DNA of 64,000 bases from Lateolabrax maculatus (Eukaryota; Chordata; Actinopteri; Acropomatiformes; Lateolabracidae), in the NCBI GenBank assembly GCA_031216445.1, contig CM062204.1, positions 10,966,501-11,030,500 on the forward strand. The letters run 5' to 3'. The notes below the pieces were generated by a model. That model saw nothing but the letters and a program-made list of their open reading frames with translations, did not search any database and had not been told where the DNA came from. Shown in pieces: positions 37,560-48,873 of the stretch (position 1 is its first letter; every line of letters begins with the position of its first letter). The translations under genes were made by a program, and so were the position numbers.

Positions 37560-37600
<41 letters not shown>
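37560..37600. repeat. (TG)n microsatellite
   Basis: Pure TG run about 90 bp after the previous one. Confidence 0.93.
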
Positions 37601-37601
<1 letters not shown>

Positions 37602-37939
37602 CTGTGTGTTGGCTCTGGCTCCATGTGTGTGTGGGTGCGAGGTGAAGTGTCTCTTGGCTGGCCTTGGCTGGAGAGCTGGAGGAGAGCAGAGGTGAAAGAG
37701 GAGATTTGCAGAAAAGACACGCACCACTTCCCCCATTACTACTTTTTCTTTTCCTTTTTCTACGTCTCTGTCTCTCACTGCTTGTTCTTCTCCTCTCACT
37801 CGCTTTTCCTTCCTCTCATTCTTCCTCATACCTCAACCCCCCTTTTTCTCTCTCTTCTTCTCGACTATCTTTCCTACCTTACAACTCTGTCTCCACCAAC
37901 AGTCCTCCACATGCTAAATCAGATTGTTTTATTCTGCAG

Positions 37940-38292
37940 CTACTGTCTGTATAGAAAGGGCTCTTGAGATTGAACCTGAGGACCACTTTGGGCGTTGCAC
38001 GCGTTGCACTGCGTTTACAGGATTACCACTTATAATGAGACACAAGGACAAGTGTCAGAAGGAGCACAATGTTTCTTCAAAAAGAGGAAATGACTGGGTG
38101 TGTCTCTCAATCAGGCTGTTTGGTCTTGCACCTGACTGTGGAGGGCTTAAAGCTACTTCTTCACCAGAACAGATCCCACCGATAGCACCTGTCTCTAACT
38201 GTGAAATTGCGGTTACTTCTTACCCTCTTAAATGCAATTATTGCAACGCTGCTGGTCAGTTTAGAGGGTCCAGAAAACATAAGCAGCGCTGA
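37940..38292 (+). other. unassigned open segment with CxxC motifs
   Basis: A pyrimidine-rich tract ending in TTCTGCAG (AG at 37938-37939) leads into an open frame that closes with TGA at 38290-38292. The composition is not low-complexity. It contains RCTRC followed by a His/Cys pair (CxxC-x11-H-x3-C, about residues 20-40) and KCNYC followed by RKH near the end, reminiscent of zinc knuckles. There is no ATG early in the frame, and the open frame needs a phase-1 intron. In phase 0 from the bnc2 donor at 32360 it would hit a TAG after four codons, so it is not a simple bnc2 exon. Frames of this length are expected by chance in 64 kb. I do not recognise a family. Confidence 0.15.
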
Positions 38293-40213
38293 GAAAGGCC
38301 ATTGTGGCGTTCAGTCAGCGGGCTTCTCTCTCAGTCTATGCATATGCAACAATGATGATGTGAGTGTTTGCTGAAGGCAGCCTTATTTCTACAAGAGAGA
38401 GCACAGAAATGGGAGAGTAAGATTGAGTGGGAAGGTGGCTGCAGCTACTTGTATATTTACTGTATGTGTGCGTGCACTATTAAGAACCCATCTAGTTTGA
38501 CGGAGTAGGAGGATGTACAAGGTCCCATTCATGCTGTGGTCCCCACTATATTTACCCAGGCACCAACCAGGGAGATATGACGTCCGCAACATTTTTCTTT
38601 AAACTTTTTGCAACTGGCTCTCTTACATTTTTTATTTTTTTGGCTTGCATCGCCAAGCATGTCCTTTCATTTTTATTTTAATCTAAAGGTACACAATTAT
38701 AATTTGTTTTCCTGTTATGACATTTAATAAATATTTTTCGGTTGCAGTTTAAGTACAAGTCTACAGTGTACGTTTAAGTGGATAAAATCAATATACATGA
38801 TTTTAATTCCATCATTTTTCGCTTGCTTTTGGGGAGTATTAGTATGATGTCAGACTGTTGAGAAAATCCGTCAACACCACCCCTCATGCAGACACCTCCA
38901 TTCTCCTTTCTTTGCCTCAGCATCACTTACTTTATTAGCCTTTAAAATGATCACATTTTATTCTTATCGTTATATTGTATGCATGATCTTGCCAAAAAAA
39001 TAAATATTCCACCCCGTCACATGGCCATGATCATGTGTGTCCCAGATCATACAGTAACCTCTGTAGCCGTGCAGTAATGCCCTGCAGGACAGCGTTATGG
39101 TTAAGCACCGACCCTGACTGTGTGTGCGAGACCCGGGGCAACCAGCGATCAATAAGCATCATGTGAGCATCACTCACGGGTTCCATGTCAGCTGTTTCCT
39201 GTTTTTCCTGAGGAGACGGCCGCCTCACCGCCATGGTGAATGCCCGAATAATGGAGAGGATACAGAACGTAGAGACACTATCATGGAAGTCAAAAGGCCT
39301 TCTTCATCATATGTCTGGCAGGGCAGCGTACTGTGCGCTTTGTGTGTGTGTGTGTGTGTGAGTGTTGAGGAACGACAGAAATGCAAAGCCATCTGCTCTC
39401 CTCTCATCAGGGGGCTGCGTGGTGAAATCTACTATGGCTGAGTCTTTCCCAGGGACTTCTTTTAGTCCTGTGTGGGCATGTGTATGCCAAAGGATGGAAA
39501 TACAATATCTATTTCCTTTTGTTGTTTTTTATTTACTGCTGTGTGAGTTGCTTTCGACAAAATAATCAATAAAGTAGCGGCAATCTGAATAGAAATAACA
39601 TTAAGGAAAACATGTAACATTAAGGAGATTCATGTGGTATTTTAGGCTGTTGTGTTGTGTGACCAAAAGGTTTATTTAGGTCTGACTCGTTTTAAAATAA
39701 ATTTAGTGTTCAGTGTGGCAGTTGAATATGTGATATGGTTGGTCAGCCGTGTGTAGCTTGTGATTAGACCCTCACTGCTCTGAGAAAATATTGTATATTA
39801 CAAATAGAAAAAATACATGTCAAATTATATGGAAAAGTCAAAATTTTCTTTTGATATTTTTACACATTTTTGTGTTGTTTCTTTGCAGATTGGATATATT
39901 TTAATTTGATCATAAATATATATTTGTTTACTTTATGTGTTTTTCCTCCCCCACTGCTGATTTTCCTTTTTCTGCGGATGTCTGTTTAAGCAACTGAACA
40001 CCACTCTCTTCACTCGGTTTGTCCTTCTTTCATTTCTTACATTTTTCTTTCAAAAGGGGGCTGTAAATTATTTGTCTTTGGGTAGTTTCCTGCAGTGGGG
40101 AGAAGTCGCCGGTGTGAAGAGGAAATGTGTGTTTGAAGGCCCAGTCGCTCAGGATGTCACCACCCCACCACTGGCTAATGAGGGGGACATAAGCACGGGG
40201 CCAGGGCGGCAAC

Positions 40214-40226
40214 ACACACACTCACA

Positions 40227-40267
<41 letters not shown>
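40214..40267. repeat. (CA)n microsatellite
   Basis: CA run with early CTCA interruptions, then pure CA. Confidence 0.93.
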
Positions 40268-40271
<4 letters not shown>

Positions 40272-40947
40272 GCACGGCAGGAATCCAGCAGCTGTCACCA
40301 AGGTCCAGGCAGTTATGAAAGGGTTGAAGTATAATCGTGTCTTGTCGTGTGTGTGTGTGTGCGTGCGCGTGTATGAAGTGGCAGTTCGAGGGGTCATGGA
40401 GGTGTTGAGAGCTGGGAGTGGCTCGTGTTGGCTTGGCTGACCCAAAGATTGCCACCGGCAGAGAGGATCGTCACATGTAATTGACTTAAGTGAAAAGAGA
40501 AAGAGAGAGTCAGAGGAAACATATATTTTGCAGTGGCCTGTAGTATTTTCCATATGGCAGAGACATTGTTGCGAGAGGCTGTTCTTTCCCGTTCTGTATC
40601 CAGAGGAAGGTGACATTAGGTGTGACCTGTGCTAAGTGACAGGAACTTGGGCATACTCTCACCACGGCTTCTCCCTTTTCCTGTTATTCCTCAACTCCTG
40701 TTATTTTGTTTTCCTTGGAGCAGCGCCAGCGCAACGGGCAAAAATCGACAGCCTACTATTTTTACATCCGTCTTAAGGACCCCTGTCTGCTCACTCTGCC
40801 TGCCAATTTGCCCCATCAGCAGTGGCAGTGAAGAAGAGCTCTCAAGGCACTGAGCCTTTCATTTTTCTGTTGGCGATGTGGCTAATGCTGTCACTGTTAT
40901 TTGAAAAAGCACTCAGGGTGAATTGCTATTATTATTGTTAAAACCAT

Positions 40948-40974
40948 CATCATCATCATCATCATCATCATCAG
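40948..40974. repeat. (CAT)n trinucleotide repeat
   Basis: Nine CAT units. Confidence 0.92.
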
Positions 40975-41511
40975 GCTTATTTATGGTTATGGGTAATTAT
41001 GGTAATTTTGTTCAGGGCTCACAGTTGACTCTCTCGTTTCTTTCCCCCTCCTAATCCGACATGTACTGTTGAGTATGTGTAGGTTTGTCTGTATTGTACA
41101 GGTTCGATGTGCTGGCAAATTACCAAAGTTGTTGTGCAAAGATAATGGTTTCCCAACAGGTAACAGTGATTTCATGTCCACAGTTCATATATGACGTGAA
41201 CACAGGCAAGAATAAATGTTACATCTCTTAATGCTTAAATTGAACTCGGTGGCCTATGAGTGTGTGAGGGAGAGGGGAAGGAGGAGGAGGAGGAGGAAGA
41301 GAGAGACTTTCCCCCCACTATTTTCTGTTTCATTTCTTTCTCTCAGTCTTTTTCGCTCCCATGTTTCACTCTCCGTCTATCTCTCCGCTCTGTTCTGTTC
41401 TGTCTCCAGTTTACCGTGGAGATTTGATTGCTAGAGGCCCAGGGAGGATTTTAGGGAGGTTCTGGAGAAGGGAGGCTGGTGGTACAGGCTGTGGCAGGCT
41501 TGTAGCCAATG

Positions 41512-41514
<3 letters not shown>

Positions 41515-41569
<55 letters not shown>
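41515..41569. repeat. (AC)n microsatellite
   Basis: Pure AC run, about 27 units. Confidence 0.95.
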
Positions 41570-41571
<2 letters not shown>

Positions 41572-42023
41572 TATTCAGTCCTAGAGGCATAGATACCTGC
41601 TTTCACACACTCCTATTATGTCTTTTCTTTATTCAGATTGTGTAAATTGCTTCCTAACAATGTTGTCATTTTAACCCTCTGAAAAAACTGGAGTCTTAAC
41701 TCATTAGCTACTTTTTCTTGTGAGCAAAGTGTTAAAGCAACATGTGTAAGCATTTGTTTGTGTTCTCTGCTGACTTTGTAAAGATGTTTGCGCTGTTGGA
41801 TTAATAACATTTAATGGCCACTGTTAAATGCAGCTGCCTTGGCATCCCACAGCTTGTGTTTTTCTGGCAAACTGAGACTCTGGGTGGCTTTTGTTTTTGT
41901 GAGTATGTGTTGTGTGTATGTACGCAGTGCAGTGAAATACCACAGTGTGTGTGGGCTGAATGGCAGAGGCATTGTGTGTGTTGTCACTGAGCATACCTGT
42001 TCATTTGAATGTGACCCCCTACA

Positions 42024-42055
42024 CAAACACACACGCGCACACACGCACGCACGCA

Positions 42056-42087
<32 letters not shown>

Positions 42088-42089
42088 GC
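42024..42089. repeat. (CA)n with CG steps
   Basis: CA run containing CGCG and CGCACG interruptions; alternating purine-pyrimidine throughout. Confidence 0.92.
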
Positions 42090-43710
42090 TGAATTGAACC
42101 TGTCTGCATGTGAGCTGATCACATATTGAGCGCAGTTTCACTTCACTTTTCTAACAATCTATAATGTCAATTAACTCACAAATGATCTAATTAGCCTACT
42201 GTGATACACATCAATTGGTCTGACCCTGTATCCGCGGCAACCAGCCAGGGGTGGGAGGTCACCATGCATGACCTCTGGCACCACACATTGTTGGCCATCC
42301 ACCTCTTGTGACATTTATTGTGCGATTGAAGTGCCGGCTTTGGTCTTTTAAAATGGGACAAAGTGAGAATTCTTGTAAACGAAAAGCCCTGTTTTTCAGT
42401 GTGTGTTAAAAGATGTGTTTTGTGTTGTTGACACACACATGCATGCAGGCACACACACACACACACATACACTTGTTTCTCTATGTTGATGTTTTCTCTG
42501 TAAATGGCCTGAGCTGCCTCTTCCATTGTCGGGAAACACACTCAGCGATAAGTGCTTTGTTGGAGCACTGTTCCCCGCGTGATGTGTGTGACTCTGACTG
42601 GCATTTAATATTTCATGCCATTTAATCCATTTGCTATGTTTCCTCCAAATACAAAAAAACAAAAAATCTACAGCTTTTGTTTCCTTTATCCAGGCCATTA
42701 CTTCACAGCTTGTTGATCAGTTTAGATTTGTAAAGTGTGGCAACAAGGGATTTATCACCTAGACTTACTGCAATTTTTTTGCACGACCATTAACCTAATA
42801 AATTTAGCATCTTGTTTGTGGCTTAAATGGGGCCTCGTCAGGGCGGAGGTGATCCTTTATGCCTGGTCATTGGGCGACCAGATATAACTCAATAACAATA
42901 GATAATAAAAATATCATATCAACCGGCTGTGAGATTTAATGCAGGAAAAAAAGTGAAATGAGAGCACTTAAAGAGCAGTCAAGTTTACAGGATGTAGCGG
43001 CAAAGAAAGATAGCGCATTATGACAAAGAAGAGGAAAAGGAGCCGACAGCTTGTGCATCAGTCAGAAGGTGAGGAGGAGACTCTCTTTGAGATCAATTGG
43101 TAATACGCTGAAGTCACAGAGGCGATTAGAGGCGTCGACTTGCCTGTGTTGTAAATGCTGTCAGATCTGTTAAAGGAAGCCTAATACCTCTCAGGTTGAA
43201 AGCTGTAATAACATCAACTGTAACTGGATCTGCAGGGAAGTGCAAGTGATTCTGCTTGTGCGTTAGTGAGTGGAAAAGGAACGGGAGGAAGGCAGAAGTG
43301 TTTCATTGTGTGTCTAACGTCTAGGTGTGCGTGTGTCTGTGTGTATATGCGTGGTGTAAAGCAGCAGCAGCACGCATAAAGGCGAGAGCCGCAGGGTTGC
43401 TCCTGGCATTTTTTCGGCCACCAGATGCCTGTCACTGATTTAAGAAAAAAAAGAGCAGGGGATGAGGAGGGGAGAAGGACAAAGAGGAGGGGTAGGGGGG
43501 GTGGGGGGTGGGGGGGGCACCGCTGTTCAAATCATGTCACGTAGCGCTAATTCATCCAGCCTCATTAGAGAGAGGGAAGGGACCAGAGGGCCTCTCTCAG
43601 GACAGGGCCTGGGCTCAAACACACACACAGCCACACGCAGATGTATGCATACACATATTGTCTCAGTTTTTCTCTGGCACATACTTACACACAGATGCAA
43701 TTTCTCTCTG

Positions 43711-43713
<3 letters not shown>

Positions 43714-43766
<53 letters not shown>
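43714..43766. repeat. (CA)n microsatellite
   Basis: Pure CA run, about 26 units. Confidence 0.95.
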
Positions 43767-43769
<3 letters not shown>

Positions 43770-46700
43770 CACGCAGACATACATACACAGATGACACTGG
43801 CACATGGCGCAGTGCGGGGGCAGTTTGGGGAATAGAAAATTGCCTTCTCAGGAAGGCCCCGGCCAATTAAGGACCTGACCGTATTGAATGTCAAGTGTTA
43901 ATTTGGGCTCCCCCCTCCTTCCCTCCTTCCCTCCCTCCAACCCCCAACCCTCACCCTTCAATTTCCCAGCAGTGGTGGGGGTAGGTGGGGTTGTGTGTGC
44001 ATGTGTGTGTCCCAGAGATGAGCAAATACATGTCAAGCCAAAGTTGATTGCCTGCTCCGTATTATGTGTCGCAGGCAAGTGGCAAATGTGCTCCCTCCTT
44101 TTAGCCTTTTGCGTACCCCCTGAGGGACGCCGCGATGGAAGGAGGAGGAGAGAGGGAGGATTAACTGTACCGCAGTGATAAGAATGGGGGGGTTTTACAC
44201 TGGGGAAGAAGGGAGAGAGGGGGGAGAGTGAAGGGGACAGACAGGGAGAGAAGTAGAAAGAGGGCACAGGGTTTGTTTGATCTCATAGGACTGGGTGGTG
44301 ACTTTGATAGTCTTTTAATTGCCTTCATTTTTGCAGAGGTGATGTCCCTGGCAGACACTCTCAGAGTAAATAGTTTTAAATAGGGAATGAGTAAATTTCC
44401 TAAAGTTTAGAGAGTTATTTATAAAAGAAAAAAAAGCTCTATTAACTTTATGAGAAACTTTAAATGATCTCAACGTGATGGCTCTGTATTACACTTACAG
44501 CCGTTGGCATGGTCCAGGGGCAGACAAGGTTGTTTGTGAGTTGGACTGATGGTAAATGCCCACCTCCTTACCTCCATGATCTAATAGACATCCACTTAGT
44601 CTTAATGGGCAGATTCCCTTTCTCCTCTCGTGATGACTGTTGCACTCTTTAAAGGTGGAATTGCCTGCTTGTCTTTCCTATCAGCCCCCCACCCCTCCTC
44701 TATATCTCATGTTCACTACCTCTCTCCTAGGATAGAGGGGAGTATTTCTAACAAAATAAATATTAATGCATCGCTCGCATTCATACCAAAGCCAATTCTC
44801 CTGCTTTAGCCAGCCCTCTGGCTACATCTGTTAGTCAAAGGCCCTTTGTTTTACATTCACCTCGGTGTATTTTACAGGAGCATGTGTGCCCGAGTTTATG
44901 TGTGTGTGTGTTTGTGTGTGTCCGGTGATAGTAGTGATGTTGTGAAATTGAATAGAGAGGGTAAGTATTGATCATTTCCCCCTGTGTGTTATTAGTGCCT
45001 GCTGCTACTGACAAAGAGAGCATGAGCCACCCGCACAAACACAAACTGACAAACACATACGCGCATGCATTCATACATACACACACACACATAAACACAC
45101 ACACACACACTTACACACAAACAGAGCCATGTTTACCCAAGAAATCCAGTATGTTGTTTGCATGTTTTGACAACCGTAATACATTGCGTCAAGAGGGAAA
45201 AAGTATACTTTCCTGCTACATAATATTTTATGGAAATATCAACATTATTGCCCAGAAGTGGTGGTGGAGACCTGTAAAATTACAGCTCCTGTAGTGTTAT
45301 GACATACTGGGTTATGTGTCATTGACTTATATGTACCAAGGGTCTTTTCAAATAGAGCCAGTTTTTGTCCTCTCAGCTCCCACACAGCCACACACATTTA
45401 CCTTCTTTATTATCACAATCTATTTTGTCAATCTGCTGTAAGTGATAACACGTTTTGAGTTCATAAAGGTCACGGTAAAGTGTAATTCAGTCTCTGATCA
45501 CTGATATCCAAACAGCCATCCGTACAGGCCTCCAGGGCTGGGGCAGACAGAGGGTGTTAAAGCCCAGTCTAAGTGCTCCGTCTCTGGGTAGATAGTGATG
45601 TCTGCAGGGCCTCTGGAGCTCCAGTGGTCAGCCAGGACTGAGAGGTCTGTCAAGCCCTAATTGATCACCCTGACCTGGGGAGCTGAGGACAAAGGGAGAG
45701 GGATGTGGAAGGATGCAATAGATAAGGCTAAAGGGAAAAGAAAGAAGGGAAAAAAAGAAGAAATTGTACGACCGGTGGCTTAATCTCTCTGGACTGGCCA
45801 TTTTTTCCCCTCTGGATGATAGATATAGTAGGCCTAGCGTGTGACATAGATGGATAATGCAGGCATCTGGGGTGATAGAGTTATAAATTAACACATTACT
45901 GGACCTTAATGTGGACTACTGCGGGCGACCACACACCAACATCGTCAACCCTCCAGGCGCACACACACATACACACACAAACACGCCTACAGTCTCACTG
46001 ATGCGTCTAGCTGAGCTCAGGGTGCGGATTGTACTCCTCAAGTGGCATTGATTTGTTAAAGTGCTGAATTAGCACAAGTCCAGCTGCTGGAGCTTCTCTA
46101 CTTTCTTTCTTTCTATCGTTCCTTTCCCCTGTATTTTACAGTTTTGCTCTCTTAACTTCTCCTCCTCTTCCACTCCTTCCTCCACTCTATTGCTCTAAAT
46201 CCTCTCTTTCTGCCTCATTGTGTTCTTTCTCGTCTCCTCTCTCTGTATGATCGACTCGCTCCTTTACCCGACACACCTTTTGCTCGGTCACAAGTGCTCC
46301 TTCCAGCAGCTTTGCTCTCCTTGGTTGTCCTGGCAAACGTCTGTTTCTATTTTCCCCCTCTTCTGTCTCCAGCTGGAAGGTTTCACCTAAAAGAACAGTT
46401 GGTTTTTCTCTCCTTCTTCTTGTGGCCCACACAATACTGCCAGCCAAAACTGTTATGTCCCTGACTTTGAGACTGAAAGGGAAATGGTCTGTGTGTGTGT
46501 GGCTGGGGATTGGTATTTAATAGCCAGACATACAGAAGAGCTAATATCCAGAGCAGCAGTAGCCTGCACATTGTAAGGCCACACACAGTGACAAGGTCCT
46601 GCTCAGCTCGCTGTATTTAAAACTCACCCAACTCCTGTAGTGCAAAGCAATGGGTTATACATCTACAAGCTAACCGCAGTGAATTCCACTGGTGTAAATG

Positions 46701-47564
46701 TCATTTAACAACATATGAGTGCCTCTGGAAACTAAGCAGTGTAGAGTAAGGGTCACTGGTCCCTCTGTCTGCTGAGTATGTGGTGGTGTGTTGTACTTGG
46801 GCTTAGGAGTTGGACAGACCGTTGACTTTCTGAGTCTAACTCAAGGCCCCTAGCCAAGAGGTGCAGATTTGTTAGTGTCTGCTCCATTATCACCCATCAC
46901 TCTCACGGTTTGTTGTATGTGTGTGAGTGCGCGAGGAAGAGAGAGAAAGAAAGGACAGTAAGAGACTGTCCCCCTCTTTCTTGCTTGCTGTGGTCCAGCC
47001 CAAACAGTTACCATCTGGTGACCAGTGACTGACCCTTTCTTGTCTCACACACACACACAGACATATACACACACTGAGTGCCGGACTGCATCCAAGTGAT
47101 GAGTGAGTGACCACCCAGCTCCCCCCCCCACCCCCCCTCCCCTGCCGAGTGTCCGTCTCTGCCAGACCTCCCAGGTCCCTCCCCTCACTGCACATGATTG
47201 GTCGATGAAAGGTTGATGGGCGACTGATCTGTCCACAGCTCCAATAAAATGCTCAATAAAGCACCGATCCCGGCCCTGACAGGGCTAATAGAAAAACACC
47301 TAAGAGGAAAAAGCACCTAAACACACATAAAATACACACGGGTGCACACACGCACATCACTGTGGCCCAAAATAAGCACATATCTCCTCGCTAGTTTGAA
47401 CCGCATTGCTGTTTTTTAGCTGTTTGCTTTTCTTGCATTTGCTTGATTTAGTTTGACCCCCTTGCACCACAATTAGTGACATTTTATTGTAATCTTAATA
47501 TATAGATTTTTTTTTTTCTGTTTGAAACCCCTCGTGTCCATATTAGAGGTAAACAGTTTGTTGG

Positions 47565-47783
47565 TCACTCAATTAGTTGACTCACAGAAAGTAAATCTGC
47601 AACTATATTGGAAATGGATTCATTGATTCAGTGATTTGAAGGCAAAAATGCAAAAAAATATTTCCACACGTTAACTCGGGCTTTGTGAAATTGTGATGGG
47701 CATTTCCAAAAAATTAATCGCTGAATCGAGAAAGTAATCACCAGATAAATCAATGATAAAAGTTATTGTTAGTTGCAATCCTA
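47565..47783 (+). repeat. dispersed fish repeat, copy 3
   Basis: It shares with copy 1 the block CGGGCTTTGTGAAATTGTGATGGGCATTT and the end AAATCAATGATAAAAGTTATTG. With copy 2 it shares the 5' motif CAATTAGTTGACTCACAGAAA and the terminal GTTAGTTGCAATCCTAG. It lies inside the long bnc2 intron. Confidence 0.55.
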
Positions 47784-48671
47784 GTCCACGTATCTAATAC
47801 AGTGGCCCTCAAAAAAAGAACCTGGAATAGGAAGTATGGTTTGGTTGACAGGAAACACCAGTCATTGTTTTTGTGTGTAGTGAGGCGCAACAAGAGAAAA
47901 TGCAGTGTGCGTCTAGTCTGCTTGGGTGACAGAGATGTGAGCACCAAGGTCAGAGTCAGAGAAGAAGTGACACATGCGTCACAGGGTTGTGACATGCCAG
48001 GGTCACGACACAGGTCACGCTGGCTGTCCGGAGAACACACACTCATCTCCTCTAGCTCCTCTCTTTGTGTGTGTATTTGTGTGTGAAAGTGTGTCAAGGA
48101 GTGACCGTCCCTTCAAAGGAAACGGGAAGTAGAAGCAAACTCAACATCTGCTTCTCCCGGCCAGTGTAGTTGGGGGAACAAGGAATGAGCGGAGAGCAGG
48201 TCACAGGCAGGGCTTAATGGCAGTGCGACGCTGTGACTAGTTGACTGAGAGAGTGAACGAGGTAAGAAGTGGAGTGTGTTGAGAGGGGTGACTGCATTAA
48301 AAAAAAAAGAGAGAGACAGAGCGACGGAGAGAAACGGAGTGAAAGCACAAGTGGAGCATCTCAGCAAGAAAAACACTTAAAGTGAGGGATAGTGAGCGGG
48401 GATGGGGCGACGCAGCCAGGGGACTGAAGGAGGGAGGGAGGAGGAAGGGAGGGGGGGCAAGCGAGCGGGGCATGCGTCCCTCGCCTGAGGCTGATGCATT
48501 GTGACAGTCACTTAGAAGGATTTCACTTCCCCTAAACTGTGGCTTGCAGGAAGAAACACCATAAGTTGGGACAATTATGGGCTGAAGGAGATATGACAGG
48601 ACACATGCAGAGCGAGCCGCCGAGGGAGGGACGGAGGAAGGAAGTGAAGCGAGGGGGGTGTGAAGCAGAAG

Positions 48672-48672
<1 letters not shown>

Positions 48673-48716
<44 letters not shown>
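48673..48716. repeat. (TG)n microsatellite
   Basis: Pure TG run; a second, interrupted TG run follows at 48814-48873. Confidence 0.95.
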
Positions 48717-48718
<2 letters not shown>

Positions 48719-48813
48719 CTCCCATGTGTGTACACTCAGGAGAACACAATCATATCATCTGCTTGCGTTTGGCAGATTGGTCTGTATATGTACAGTACAT
48801 ATGCCGTCCAAAT

Positions 48814-48873
48814 ACTGTGTGTGTGTGTGTGTGTATGTGTGTGTGTGTGTGTGTGGGTGTGTGTTTGTGTGTG
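48814..48873. repeat. (TG)n microsatellite, interrupted
   Basis: TG run with TA, GG and TT interruptions. Confidence 0.92.

Larger units (their letters stand above)
32361..37939 (+). other. bnc2: 5' part of a long bnc2 intron; CpG-rich block and simple repeats
   Basis: No bnc2 exon is recognisable here. 33000-33245 is non-repetitive, GC-moderate sequence with several CpGs. 33407-33494 is a TG/CG alternating tract and 33551-33736 is CpG-dense. A poly-A run lies at 33999-34019, and 34480-34540 is again CpG-rich. 35600-35800 is unique-looking sequence followed by poly-T (35814-35836). 36240-36800 is AT-rich with nothing I can assign. TG tracts with GA-rich spacers fill 37429-37600, and 37730-37905 is pyrimidine-rich. 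Confidence 0.55.
38293..47564 (+). other. bnc2: bnc2 intron, middle part
   Basis: No exon is recognised. Contents: AT-rich DNA (38600-39000, 39540-39930), CA tracts (40214-40267, 41515-41569, 43714-43766), a (CAT)n tract (40948-40974), an (AGG)n tract (41279-41297), a CA/CG alternating tract (42024-42089), G-rich DNA (43490-43517) and CCTT-rich DNA (43914-43940). 42780-43210 is repeat-free, unique-looking sequence. 46080-46380 is pyrimidine-rich. Confidence 0.5.
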
